Positions 33,232 through 40,453 of a stretch of DNA of 64,000 bases are shown one piece after another. Within the stretch, counting starts at the first letter, position 1. Every line of letters starts with the position of its first letter. The DNA lies in IMG/VR virus record IMGVR_UViG_3300025122_000010, positions 1 through 64,000 of that record, one strand, 5' to 3'. The DNA is from a virus. The notes below the pieces were generated by a model. That model worked only from the letters and a program-made list of their open reading frames with translations. It made no database searches and was not told where the DNA came from. The translations under genes and the position numbers were made by a program.

Positions 33232-33314
33232 GGTAGAATGATAGGGCTTGCCGGCTTTAAATAACTTCTACCGATTGGGTATGGGGTTAGAGTTACGGCA
33301 ATAACTCTAACTCC
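33232..33314 (+). ncRNA. hairpin pair following the tRNA-like RNA
   Basis: GGTAGAA/TTCTACC (33232, 33266) and a 13-bp stem 33283-33295 with 33302-33314 (one G-U), loop CGGCAA. No T-tract, so either a processing/attenuation structure or part of the preceding RNA. Confidence 0.5.
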
Positions 33315-33338
33315 TGCTCAACTTACTAGAGATTAGAT

Positions 33339-33515
33339 ATGCCAAAAATCAAAGACACATTCAAGATTGACGAAGTGATAGAGAAACTAATTCCATCATT
33401 GTTTAGACGAAGGGAGTTGTATGCGAAGCTAGCTGAATTAAACTTAAAGAACGATGAATTCAATAAACTGTTCACAAAGTTACACAATAATTTACTACCA
33501 CACAGGAGGAATTAA
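33339..33515 (+). CDS. 58-aa unknown protein
   Basis: ATG 33339; helical, basic, no motif. Its 3' end carries the AGGAGG ribosome site of the next gene. Confidence 0.55.
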   Translation: MPKIKDTFKIDEVIEKLIPSLFRRRELYAKLAELNLKNDEFNKLFTKLHNNLLPHRRN

Positions 33516-33517
33516 CA

Positions 33518-33712
33518 ATGCCTTTGTATCCAGATGTTAAGGTCAAGTTGGTGGGTTCAGACGGAAATGCTTTCGCTATTTTGGGAAAGGTTTCTAAGGC
33601 ACTCAAGCGAGCTGGGCATGGGGATGCGGCTGATAAGTATACTGAAGAGTCGATGGCTGGTGACTATGACAACTTACTTGTCACTGCTTGCAAGTATGTG
33701 ACGGTTAGCTAG
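33518..33712 (+). CDS. small protein, paralogue of the 36774 gene
   Basis: 64 aa. GSDGNAFAILGKVSKALK and AGDYDNLL align with SGPAGNAYAVMGNVESILK and SGDYNNLL of the gene at 36774. A phage family of unknown role. Strong AGGAGG site. Confidence 0.7.
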   Translation: MPLYPDVKVKLVGSDGNAFAILGKVSKALKRAGHGDAADKYTEESMAGDYDNLLVTACKYVTVS

Positions 33713-33720
33713 GAGGGAAG

Positions 33721-34227
33721 ATGAATACCCAAACGGTTAATCGAGTCAAGGGAATTGTTTCTCAGATGAAGCATCTTACTGACGAACTGGATTCTCTGAT
33801 GAATGATCTGGGAATAGAAGCAAGTGATTCTGTTAATGAAGATTTAGATCCATATGCTGTAGCAATGGCTTCAATGCATCAAAAGATATCAGATCAATTG
33901 CCAGAAGATGAGAAATTGGAAGTTTTCTATTCGGCTTATACAACTAGTCCAGCTGGATTTCCAGTTGACAACCTTGACAAAGTTGCAATTAAGGGACTAG
34001 CAGTTATTCAAGAAAATGCAGATGATTTTTTTGATGTTGGTGAAGACTATATTTCAGATATTTTGGAAAACCCAACCTGGCTTACATTAGCAGTTATCGC
34101 TAACAGGATAATTATAACAACAGGAGACTATAATCACCAGTTTCTTGAGGGAGTTTGTAAGACAGCCGGTGCAATAATTGACGAAGGTGTTGAAGTTCCG
34201 GTTTACGAATTGTCAATGGGAAGTTAG
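33721..34227 (+). CDS. unknown protein
   Basis: 168 aa, helical and acidic; AGGAGG upstream. No motif recognised. Confidence 0.65.
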   Translation: MNTQTVNRVKGIVSQMKHLTDELDSLMNDLGIEASDSVNEDLDPYAVAMASMHQKISDQLPEDEKLEVFYSAYTTSPAGFPVDNLDKVAIKGLAVIQENADDFFDVGEDYISDILENPTWLTLAVIANRIIITTGDYNHQFLEGVCKTAGAIIDEGVEVPVYELSMGS

Positions 34228-34234
34228 GAAATGT

Positions 34235-34311
34235 AGGGCCGTAGATCAATTGGTCAGATCACTAGATTGTCAATCTAGAGGGTGCGAGTTCAAGTCTCGT
34301 CGGCTCTGCCA
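34235..34311 (+). tRNA. tRNA-Asp(GTC)
   Basis: Acceptor AGGGCCG/CGGCTCT, stem CTAGA/TCTAG, loop TTGTCAA, CCA encoded. Confidence 0.9.
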
Positions 34312-34323
34312 AAAAAATTAAAT

Positions 34324-34401
34324 CGGAGTGTAGGCTAGCTCGGCTAAGTCACCTGGTTTGGGGCCAGGACACCGGGGGTTCGAATCCCTCCACTCCGACC
34401 A
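34324..34401 (+). tRNA. tRNA-Pro(TGG)
   Basis: Acceptor CGGAGTG/CACTCCG, stem CCTGG/CCAGG, loop TTTGGGG, CCA encoded. Confidence 0.9.
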
Positions 34402-34422
34402 AAAAAATCTTAGGAGATTATG

Positions 34423-34638
34423 ATGAGTAAACTCAAGGGAAGTATAATCTTGCATAGCGGAAGTATAATCTTGTATAGCTCCACCACTCATGGTCATCCA
34501 GGTTCACACTTGATTGATGACGACAAAGGAAACAAGGTTTGGATTCGTGCAGTATTCACTCCATCAGATACTCTAGAAGCTTTAGATGAAGCTGAGAAGT
34601 TTGATGATGAAATTGTTTTGAATACGATACCGATATAA
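34423..34638 (+). CDS. small protein with internal duplication
   Basis: 71 aa from ATG 34423 (AGGAG upstream; ATG 34420 also possible). Two tandem 21-bp repeats at its start encode GSIILHS and GSIILYS. Unknown function. Confidence 0.6.
   Translation: MSKLKGSIILHSGSIILYSSTTHGHPGSHLIDDDKGNKVWIRAVFTPSDTLEALDEAEKFDDEIVLNTIPI
34438..34479 (+). repeat. 21-bp tandem repeat inside a gene
   Basis: Copies at 34438-34458 and 34459-34479 differ at one base (CAT versus TAT codon), indicating a recent in-frame duplication. Confidence 0.85.
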
Positions 34639-34648
34639 GGAGTTTCAA

Positions 34649-34831
34649 ATGATTATCACTAGCTACTGTTATGTTATCTATATGGCTATTGTTCTTCTCA
34701 GATTAGTTATGACAGCAGTATCGATCGTGTCCGAGCCCCAATATTGGGGCAAAGATGATACAAATTGGAGCACTCTTATTTCAATAATTGCTGGAGCATT
34801 TTTGGTATACGGAGTTCACAAAGGATGGTAA
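34649..34831 (+). CDS. small membrane protein
   Basis: 60 aa with two hydrophobic spans (YVIYMAIVLLRLVMTAVSIV; LISIIAGAFLVYGV). Unknown function. Confidence 0.6.
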   Translation: MIITSYCYVIYMAIVLLRLVMTAVSIVSEPQYWGKDDTNWSTLISIIAGAFLVYGVHKGW

Positions 34832-34834
34832 ACA

Positions 34835-34975
34835 ATGTCACGAACAGTTAGAAGTAAATATCGAAACATGGCTGCAAAGAATTCTAGGCAAAGCTCTGCA
34901 GGTCCTATGAAGCGTAAGCCAAAGTATGAGACTGCTCGTGAAGCTATTGAGAAGCAATTGATGGAAAAGGAATAG
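34835..34975 (+). CDS. 46-aa basic protein
   Basis: ATG 34835; Arg/Lys/Ser-rich. Ends 1 nt before tRNA-Trp. Weak evidence beyond placement and an AAAGGA site. Confidence 0.45.
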   Translation: MSRTVRSKYRNMAAKNSRQSSAGPMKRKPKYETAREAIEKQLMEKE

Positions 34976-34976
34976 T

Positions 34977-35052
34977 TCGTCCCAATGTTCCAAGGCAGGC
35001 GGCAGAGTCTCCAAAACTCAGCGGCGAGGTTCGATTCCTCGGGGGCGAGCCA
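34977..35052 (+). tRNA. tRNA-Trp(CCA), odd D-arm
   Basis: Acceptor TCGTCCC/GGGGCGA, loop CTCCAAA, T-arm CGAGG-TTCGATT-CCTCG, CCA encoded. The D-arm region does not form a normal stem. Confidence 0.75.
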
Positions 35053-35060
35053 AAAATTGT

Positions 35061-35135
35061 GGCTAGGTGGTGTATCAGGTTGCACTTATGACTGAAGATC
35101 ATAAAGAGCGGGTTCAAATCCTGCCCTAGCCACCA
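35061..35135 (+). tRNA. tRNA-Phe(GAA)
   Basis: Acceptor GGCTAGG/CCTAGCC, loop CTGAAGA, CCA encoded. Confidence 0.92.
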
Positions 35136-35151
35136 TTAAAACGAGAATAAT

Positions 35152-35406
35152 ATGGCAGATTCATTGGAAATACAATTAAGAGAAGCTTCATTACTTTTTT
35201 CACAAAATTCAGATTGTTGTGCACCAAGTGATCTAGGTAGTGATATCAAGATAAGCATGATTGATGGAGGTGGAGGACCTTATTTTGTAATTGAAACAGA
35301 ACGTTGGGCAATGGATAAGCCGGAAGATTTAATCAAGCTATTAGAATATGCTAAGACATGTTTAGATTGGTTTAACAAAGACGACGTGGGGGATGGGACT
35401 GCATGA
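35152..35406 (+). CDS. unknown protein
   Basis: 84 aa; beta part (FVIETERWAM) then helix (PEDLIKLLEYAKTCLDWF). No family recognised. Confidence 0.6.
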   Translation: MADSLEIQLREASLLFSQNSDCCAPSDLGSDIKISMIDGGGGPYFVIETERWAMDKPEDLIKLLEYAKTCLDWFNKDDVGDGTA

Positions 35407-35478
35407 GGTGGTCACTTAGTTAAAGTGTAAGGGGTGTTTACTTATCTTCAATGATATTTATTCTAGAGGAGATAAGTA

Positions 35479-36069
35479 ATGAACTGTAAACATTGTGACA
35501 AAGAGTTAGTAGGAAAAAGAAAAGGCGCAAAGTATTGTGATATATACTGCTTAAACAGACATTCAAACGAGAATAGAATATTCACTGATTCACATAGAAA
35601 AAAGATAAGCGAAAAGCACAAAGGAAAGAGATTATCCGAAGATCATAAAAGAAAAATAAGTGAGAGTCTTAAAGGAGTTAACGTAGGTAAGAAACATTCT
35701 GCTGAATCAAAACATAACATGTCAGTAGCACGAAAAAAGTTATTAAAGAACAGACCAGATTTACATCCTAATAATCTTTGCAGAGGAAAAAAGAGTTATC
35801 CGCAAGAATTGTTATTTGATGAACTTACTAAAATCTTCAAAAAAGTAGATAATGAAGTCTATTATAAAAGCTATTGGATTGATCTATTAGTTAATGATAT
35901 TTTAGCAGTTGAGGTAGATGGAGAGTTTTGGCATAAAGGAAGAGAAAATTCTGATAGAGAAAAAGATAGTGTAATTAGAACCAAATATAGTTTAGTAAGA
36001 ATACCTGCAAAAGATGTTTTAAATGATGTCAACAAAGTAGTAAAGAGAATATGTGGGCTGGTAGTTTAA
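35479..36069 (+). CDS. NUMOD3-containing homing-type endonuclease
   Basis: 196 aa. Two Cys pairs at the start, NUMOD3 repeats (ISEKHKGKRLSEDH; KISESLKG; GKKHSAES) for DNA binding, and a C-terminal Vsr/EDxHD-like nuclease (VEVDGEFWHKG, then D-x3-KD and a VRIPA strand). Free-standing homing endonucleases commonly invade phage tRNA arrays. Its last five codons lie inside the tRNA at 36055. AGGAGA ribosome site. Confidence 0.8.
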   Translation: MNCKHCDKELVGKRKGAKYCDIYCLNRHSNENRIFTDSHRKKISEKHKGKRLSEDHKRKISESLKGVNVGKKHSAESKHNMSVARKKLLKNRPDLHPNNLCRGKKSYPQELLFDELTKIFKKVDNEVYYKSYWIDLLVNDILAVEVDGEFWHKGRENSDREKDSVIRTKYSLVRIPAKDVLNDVNKVVKRICGLVV

Positions 36070-36129
36070 TTGGGAAAATACTAGACTTGCACTCTTGTGT
36101 CAAGGGTTCGAATCCCTTCCGGTCCACCA
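36055..36129 (+). tRNA. tRNA-Ala(TGC) with G3-U70
   Basis: Acceptor GGGCTGG/CCGGTCC contains the G3-U70 alanine identity pair; loop CTTGCAC; CCA encoded. Its first 15 nt also encode the end of the endonuclease. Confidence 0.88.
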
Positions 36130-36137
36130 AAAAACAT

Positions 36138-36209
36138 GGGCGAGTAACTCAAGCAATATTTTAGGCAGAGTACCGGTAGTTACGGGTTCGAATCCCGCCT
36201 CGTCCACCA
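36138..36209 (+). tRNA. tRNA-like gene lacking an anticodon arm
   Basis: Good acceptor GGGCGAG/CTCGTCC, D-stem ACTC/GAGT with a 17-nt loop, T-arm CGGG-TTCGAAT-CCCG and CCA. Only about 10 nt separate D- and T-arms, so no anticodon arm can form. Decayed tRNA or a tRNA mimic. Confidence 0.65.
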
Positions 36210-36216
36210 ACTAAGT

Positions 36217-36290
36217 TGGCTCATACACTAACGGCAAGTGGACAGGCTTTGACCCTGTCGATCCTGGTTCGAATCCAGGTGGGCCAGCCA
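36217..36290 (+). tRNA. tRNA-Gln(TTG)
   Basis: Acceptor TGGCTCA/TGGGCCA, stem ACAGG/CCTGT, loop CTTTGAC, CCA encoded. Confidence 0.92.
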
Positions 36291-36307
36291 AAAATTAAGG
36301 GGTTGCA

Positions 36308-36526
36308 ATGAAGATAACGAAAATCAAGAGTGAAGTTTCTGATACTGATGGGTTGTTCGTTACCATGACTAGACAAGAAGCTATGAGAGCAATCTCTTCT
36401 CTTGCTCATCAACTTGCAGAAAGAGACTCTAATTCAGGGAGAACGGAATGGATGAATGTTACGATGGTCGATGGTGATATTAAAGAACATAGCAAATACT
36501 TTTCAATTGCAGTTGAAGAGAAGTAG
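36308..36526 (+). CDS. unknown protein
   Basis: 72 aa; DGLFVTMTRQEAMRAISSLAHQL resembles short phage proteins with one helix after a beta hairpin. Stop is 1 nt before the next tRNA. Confidence 0.6.
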   Translation: MKITKIKSEVSDTDGLFVTMTRQEAMRAISSLAHQLAERDSNSGRTEWMNVTMVDGDIKEHSKYFSIAVEEK

Positions 36527-36527
36527 T

Positions 36528-36604
36528 GGGCGATTAACTCAGCTGGTTAGAGTACTTGCTCGACAAGCAAGAAGTCACTGGTTCGAATCCAGTATCGCCC
36601 ACCA
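36528..36604 (+). tRNA. tRNA-Val(GAC) with C33
   Basis: Acceptor GGGCGAT/ATCGCCC, stem CTTGC/GCAAG, loop TCGACAA, CCA encoded. Position 33 is C, where U is nearly universal. Confidence 0.87.
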
Positions 36605-36625
36605 AAAAAATATTTTGAGAAAATG

Positions 36626-36653
36626 TTTACTATTGCTTAGAATTGATTATATT
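36626..36653 (+). promoter_or_regulatory. RNA-array promoter 3
   Basis: TTTACT, 16 bp, TATATT; spacer differs from copies 1 and 2 only at TTG versus TCA. Precedes tRNA-Glu. Confidence 0.8.
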
Positions 36654-36674
36654 AGCTATACGGAAACAAACTAT

Positions 36675-36752
36675 GACTCAGTGGAGCAACTTGGTCAGCT
36701 CACTAGACTTTCAATCTAGAGGTTGCGGGTTCGATCCCCGTCTGAGTCACCA
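36675..36752 (+). tRNA. tRNA-Glu(TTC)
   Basis: Acceptor GACTCAG/CTGAGTC, stem CTAGA/TCTAG, loop CTTTCAA, CCA encoded. Confidence 0.93.
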
Positions 36753-36773
36753 AAAACTAACTAGGAGGTTACA

Positions 36774-37028
36774 ATGCCTAAGTATGATGTTGATCTCCAG
36801 ACGGACCTTTCTGGTCCAGCAGGCAACGCATATGCAGTTATGGGCAATGTAGAATCAATTCTCAAGCAACTTAAACGACCTCCAATAGAGGTAAAGAAGT
36901 ATCTCAAAGATGCAAAGTCTGGAGATTATAATAACTTGCTTAAGGTAACAAATGAATGGGTTAATCTGATTGATACTTCGAATTCATATCCAGACATTCT
37001 TGGAGAAGTAGAAATAAAGCGAATATAA
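36774..37028 (+). CDS. small protein, paralogue of the 33518 gene
   Basis: 84 aa; GNAYAVMGNVESILKQL and SGDYNNLLKV match the 33518 protein. Unknown role. AGGAGG site. Confidence 0.7.
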   Translation: MPKYDVDLQTDLSGPAGNAYAVMGNVESILKQLKRPPIEVKKYLKDAKSGDYNNLLKVTNEWVNLIDTSNSYPDILGEVEIKRI

Positions 37029-37031
37029 TAA

Positions 37032-37108
37032 GGCCCCGTAGTTCAATTGGCGAGATCGCCGGCCTCTCAAGCCGGAGACGAGGAGTTCAAATCTCCCCGG
37101 GGCTACCA
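37032..37108 (+). tRNA. tRNA-Glu(CTC)
   Basis: Acceptor GGCCCCG/CGGGGCT, stem CCGGC/GCCGG, loop CTCTCAA, CCA encoded. Confidence 0.88.
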
Positions 37109-37116
37109 AAATTCAT

Positions 37117-37192
37117 CCACCCGTGGCGCAGGTGGTAGCGCACCGGACTTTTAATCCGTTGGTCGTAGGTTCGAATCCTACCGGGTGGACCA
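37117..37192 (+). tRNA. tRNA-Lys(TTT)
   Basis: Acceptor CCACCCG/CGGGTGG, loop CTTTTAA, T-arm GTAGG-TTCGAAT-CCTAC, CCA encoded. Confidence 0.92.
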
Positions 37193-37219
37193 AAAAAAAC
37201 AATCATAAGGAGAAGTAAG

Positions 37220-37462
37220 ATGAGCCGCTCCAAGCGGTTTGAACAAAGAGAAGATAGGGTAACTACAAAGAACGACAAGAAGAATCAGAATCGTAGTGAA
37301 CGCAAACAACGAAAGGCATCTATTGCAGATCAGATTGCACTTGAGGAAGAAGAGGAGTTGCTGGATTTCCTAGAAGTGTGTGGTGATTATATCGATGATG
37401 AAGAATTTGAAAGAATGAAAAAGAAAGTTAAGGAATTGCAAAAGCACAGTAAGAACTTCTAG
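37220..37462 (+). CDS. charged helical protein
   Basis: 80 aa. Basic N-terminal half, acidic ALEEEEELLDFLE, then a basic helix. Possibly nucleic-acid binding; function unknown. AAGGAG site. Confidence 0.6.
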   Translation: MSRSKRFEQREDRVTTKNDKKNQNRSERKQRKASIADQIALEEEEELLDFLEVCGDYIDDEEFERMKKKVKELQKHSKNF

Positions 37463-37475
37463 AAAGGAAAGCAAA

Positions 37476-37679
37476 ATGATTAAGATCACGGTTTCAGTTC
37501 CTTGTATTGGTAGTGATGCTGAGGTCAGTATCCAAAAGTTGACTTCAATTACTAGAAGTCATGGAAAAACTACAACTCCTATCCAAGTTGATTTAAGTGA
37601 ATCACCCGGTCTTAATAAAGCAACAGTTTCACTTGAAGATTTAGAATCAGCAGTTAAAGCAATTAGGAATTCTATCTAA
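37476..37679 (+). CDS. unknown protein
   Basis: 67 aa, beta-rich with a C-terminal helix. Ends 2 nt before tRNA-Tyr. No motif. Confidence 0.55.
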   Translation: MIKITVSVPCIGSDAEVSIQKLTSITRSHGKTTTPIQVDLSESPGLNKATVSLEDLESAVKAIRNSI

Positions 37680-37681
37680 GT

Positions 37682-37768
37682 GGGTCAGTATGCAAATTGG
37701 TGAAGCAGGCAGTCTGTAAAACTGTTCCGTAAGATCCGTTGTAGGTTCAAATCCTGCCTGACCCACCA
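37682..37768 (+). tRNA. tRNA-Tyr(GTA)
   Basis: Acceptor GGGTCAG/CTGACCC, loop CTGTAAA, long variable arm as expected for bacterial Tyr, CCA encoded. Confidence 0.93.
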
Positions 37769-37778
37769 AAAATTTATT

Positions 37779-37854
37779 GGACCTCTAGCTCAATGGGTAG
37801 AGCAACTGACTCATAATCAGTAGGTTATAGGTTCAAGTCCTATGGGGTCCACCA
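37779..37854 (+). tRNA. tRNA-Met(CAT) or Ile2
   Basis: Acceptor GGACCTC/GGGGTCC, stem ACTGA/TCAGT, loop CTCATAA, CCA encoded. Elongator Met or lysidine-modified Ile cannot be told apart by eye. Confidence 0.9.
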
Positions 37855-37869
37855 AAAAGGAAAACAACA

Positions 37870-38316
37870 ATGTCTACTCGTTCTTGTATAGCTGCTCTAT
37901 GTGATGATGGAAAGATCAGAGCTATCAATTGTCATTATGATGGTTACCCAGACGGTGGTGGTGTTGGTGGTGTTCTAGAACGCTCATTCAACGATCAATA
38001 TAAGATCGAAGATTTGCTGAAGCTCGGAGCATTGAGTTGTTTGCACCATAGCATTGATTGTCCTCCAGGTCATTCATATGCTACACCAGTTGAAAGTTAC
38101 ACTGTAGCATATCATCGTGATCGAGGAGAAGATTTAGAAGTTGGAGAAGAATACGATTTTGAAGAACGTGATCCTAAGGATGTTTTGAGGAAACTAAGAG
38201 AGACTGGAGATTGGCAGTACGTTGACTTCTTGTATTACTGGAATGGAACGAAGTGGTATTACATATGCAACTATGATTGTGAACACACCAATCTACCAGG
38301 AAAAGGAACAAACTAA
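37870..38316 (+). CDS. conserved phage protein, unknown function
   Basis: 148 aa. STRSCIAALCDDGKIRAINCHYDGYPDGGGVGGVL is a widespread phage family start (STRS.IA...G.......HWDGY). Function unknown. Confidence 0.75.
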   Translation: MSTRSCIAALCDDGKIRAINCHYDGYPDGGGVGGVLERSFNDQYKIEDLLKLGALSCLHHSIDCPPGHSYATPVESYTVAYHRDRGEDLEVGEEYDFEERDPKDVLRKLRETGDWQYVDFLYYWNGTKWYYICNYDCEHTNLPGKGTN

Positions 38317-38317
38317 C

Positions 38318-38737
38318 ATGCCACGTTTTGAAGATCAGTTAGAGATCGATAAAACAATAGATGAGTTCAACAGACTTGTAAGTATTTCAAAAGAAGTTGG
38401 TGAATTAGTTCTTTCAATTAGAAACCCAGGACTTAAAAATGAAACTGCTATTGATGTTGAATGTGGTTCCTGGGATCCACCTGATGATGTTGTTGTAAGT
38501 TTTTGGATATCTCAATACAGAGAAGATGAAGCAGTAACTTTCCCAAATAGTTATCTCAGAATGACTGATGAAGAAATAACTGCAATAGAAGAAGAGAAGA
38601 AAGAAGCATCGCGCTTAAAGTTAGAAGAAGCAAAAGAAGAAAAGAAGAAGAAAGATGCAGAAGAAGTGAAGACAAGAGAATTGGCTCAATACAAACAACT
38701 ACAAGAGAAATATGGAGAATCTATAGGAGAAGTCTAA
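38318..38737 (+). CDS. acidic/coiled-coil protein
   Basis: 139 aa from ATG 38318; an upstream in-frame ATG (38222) would sit inside the preceding gene. Long charged helix over residues 85-130 (EEKKEASRLKLEEAKEEKKKK). Unknown. Confidence 0.6.
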   Translation: MPRFEDQLEIDKTIDEFNRLVSISKEVGELVLSIRNPGLKNETAIDVECGSWDPPDDVVVSFWISQYREDEAVTFPNSYLRMTDEEITAIEEEKKEASRLKLEEAKEEKKKKDAEEVKTRELAQYKQLQEKYGESIGEV

Positions 38738-38913
38738 TGTCTAGGATAATATATATCACTTCACCAGATTATTCAAGACATGCAATCACTGTAGAAAAGC
38801 TTGTTCCTTCAAAGCGTAGACCTAGAGTTAAGAGAGTTGTAGGTGTTAAGTCAATCCCTCTTTTGACTAAGGAGCAACGACATGCTAGAAAGGCAATTGA
38901 CATCTATGGATAA
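38737..38913 (+). CDS. 58-aa basic protein
   Basis: TAATG overlap with the preceding stop. Basic, with PSKRRPRVKRVVGVK and LLTKEQRHARKAI. Unknown. Confidence 0.55.
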   Translation: MSRIIYITSPDYSRHAITVEKLVPSKRRPRVKRVVGVKSIPLLTKEQRHARKAIDIYG

Positions 38914-39100
38914 GGAAAAAGAACTCAGTGATATCTACGAAGAATATATGTGGGAATTAGAACATTGGGCTAAAATCAGAGTTAAAGCGGAAAATCGAAT
39001 TAAGGAAATTAGGTTCAAATTAGCCAAGTCGATCAACGCTACAAGAAGTTTTGATTCATCACAAGAGGTTGTTGACGAACTTATGCAAAGAGTTAGATAA
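38882..39100 (+). CDS. small helical protein
   Basis: 72 aa; start at 38882 has AAGGAG upstream. Charged helix (KEKELSDIYEEYMWELEHWAKIR). Stop is followed directly by tRNA-His. Confidence 0.6.
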   Translation: MLERQLTSMDKEKELSDIYEEYMWELEHWAKIRVKAENRIKEIRFKLAKSINATRSFDSSQEVVDELMQRVR

Positions 39101-39177
39101 GGGGCGGTATGCTCAATTGGTAGAGCTCCAGGTTGTGGACCTGGCGGTTGTCAGTTCGACCCTGACCCGTCCCTCCA
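39101..39177 (+). tRNA. tRNA-His(GTG)
   Basis: Acceptor GGGGCGG/CCGTCCC, stem CCAGG/CCTGG, loop TTGTGGA, CCA encoded. Confidence 0.92.
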
Positions 39178-39190
39178 AAAAGGTTATGCT

Positions 39191-39391
39191 ATGTTAGTTG
39201 CTACTGTGTGTTATACAAATCTAGATAATTATGAAAGATATCACTGGCCAACTAAGATGTTTAATCCTAGAATTGGTGACAGAGTTTGTGCAAGAAATGA
39301 TAGTGCACAGTTGTATATAAGCAGTATAGCACACGTACAAACTAAACATGGAGATGTATATCTGTACATTCATTTGAGTGGTGCAGTGTAG
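39191..39391 (+). CDS. unknown protein
   Basis: 66 aa, beta-rich. Weak ribosome site (AGGTTATGCT). No motif. Confidence 0.5.
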   Translation: MLVATVCYTNLDNYERYHWPTKMFNPRIGDRVCARNDSAQLYISSIAHVQTKHGDVYLYIHLSGAV

Positions 39392-39422
39392 TATACAAAA
39401 CTGTTTAGAAATGTAGAAATGT

Positions 39423-39500
39423 AGGGAGGTAGCCAAGTCCGGTTAAAGCGCATGTCTGATAAACATGTTATCGTGGGTTCAAATCCCACCCTCCCTACCA
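39423..39500 (+). tRNA. tRNA-Ile(GAT)
   Basis: Acceptor AGGGAGG/CCTCCCT, stem CATGT/ACATG, loop CTGATAA, CCA encoded. Confidence 0.92.
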
Positions 39501-39534
39501 AAAAAAACATTGAGGTTACAATGTTCTCATTATT

Positions 39535-39609
39535 CCCCAGTTCGTCTAATGAATAGGATACGGAGCTACGGACTCTGTGATATAGGTTTGATCCCTATAC
39601 TGGGGACCA
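39535..39609 (+). tRNA. tRNA-Arg(ACG)
   Basis: Acceptor CCCCAGT/ACTGGGG, loop CTACGGA, CCA encoded. T-loop is TTTGATC, with U56 instead of C56. Confidence 0.87.
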
Positions 39610-39625
39610 ATTTATTAGAGGTTTT

Positions 39626-39874
39626 ATGACTTACATCAATGTAAAATTTGATATCGATATTGCAATGGGGGCGGCAGCTGAAATAGAAATTGAAAAGATT
39701 AGACAGTTATTGCTTAATCGAAGAGTTTCATTCACTAGTGACGATTATCACACCCAGACTACTAGAGAAGGAATAGTGAAACATGTAACAATAAAGTGGC
39801 GAACTCATGAGTGCCGCATAGGTTTTGAGGACCAGGTAATGCATGAGGTTGTAGGAAACATTGAAATTCTCTAG
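39626..39874 (+). CDS. unknown protein
   Basis: 82 aa; INVKFDIDIAMGAAAEIEIEKIRQLL then beta strands. No motif recognised. Confidence 0.55.
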   Translation: MTYINVKFDIDIAMGAAAEIEIEKIRQLLLNRRVSFTSDDYHTQTTREGIVKHVTIKWRTHECRIGFEDQVMHEVVGNIEIL

Positions 39875-39921
39875 GAGATGGAATGATAACTCAATTAGTT
39901 ATAAATTATTACGTTTTGTTG

Positions 39922-39949
39922 TTTACTATTGCTTAGAATTGTTTATATT
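39922..39949 (+). promoter_or_regulatory. RNA-array promoter 4
   Basis: TTTACT, 16 bp, TATATT. Transcription would begin within a few bases of the tRNA-Ser 5' end, leaving almost no leader. Confidence 0.8.
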
Positions 39950-39959
39950 AGCTATGTAA

Positions 39960-40051
39960 GGAGGGTGACCGGCTGGACGAGGAACTAATTTGCTAAATTA
40001 GCAATGCAGCATCTGGCTGCATTAAGGGTTCAAGTCCCTTACCCTCCTCCA
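39960..40051 (+). tRNA. tRNA-Ser(GCT)
   Basis: Acceptor GGAGGGT/ACCCTCC, stem CTAAT/ATTAG, loop TTGCTAA, long variable arm (ATGCAG...CTGCAT), CCA encoded. Confidence 0.92.
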
Positions 40052-40069
40052 ATTTGAAAGGATAGTAAA

Positions 40070-40453
40070 ATGGCTAATGACGAGAAGTGGCAGTTGCTTT
40101 ATGATGAAGCAAGTGCTGTAGGTTACAAAGCTGGTTTGGCATGCACTCCGAATCCGATATGTGTAGTAGAGCATGAAAACATGCTTGATGACAACTCACC
40201 AATTAAGCACAGTTGGTATGTTTCAGAAGGAGCTTGCGGATTTGCTTGGGTTGTTGTAAAGCCAGGGACTTCAAGTTTTGCAAGGTGGTTGAAGAAGAAC
40301 GATATTGGTCACAAGCATTATTATGGCGGTTGGGCTATCTGGATCAGTGACCACGGACAGTCAATAGCTAGGAAAGATGCACACGCAAGAGCTATGTCTG
40401 AAGTCTTTAGAGAGAACGACATCAACTGTTATGCAGATTCGAGGATGGACTAA
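40070..40453 (+). CDS. unknown protein
   Basis: 127 aa. SEGACGFAWVVVKPGTSSFARWLKKN and HKHYYGGWAIWISDHGQS: a GFAWV/KHYYGG pattern I recall from phage and host-associated orphan proteins. Function unknown. Confidence 0.65.
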   Translation: MANDEKWQLLYDEASAVGYKAGLACTPNPICVVEHENMLDDNSPIKHSWYVSEGACGFAWVVVKPGTSSFARWLKKNDIGHKHYYGGWAIWISDHGQSIARKDAHARAMSEVFRENDINCYADSRMD

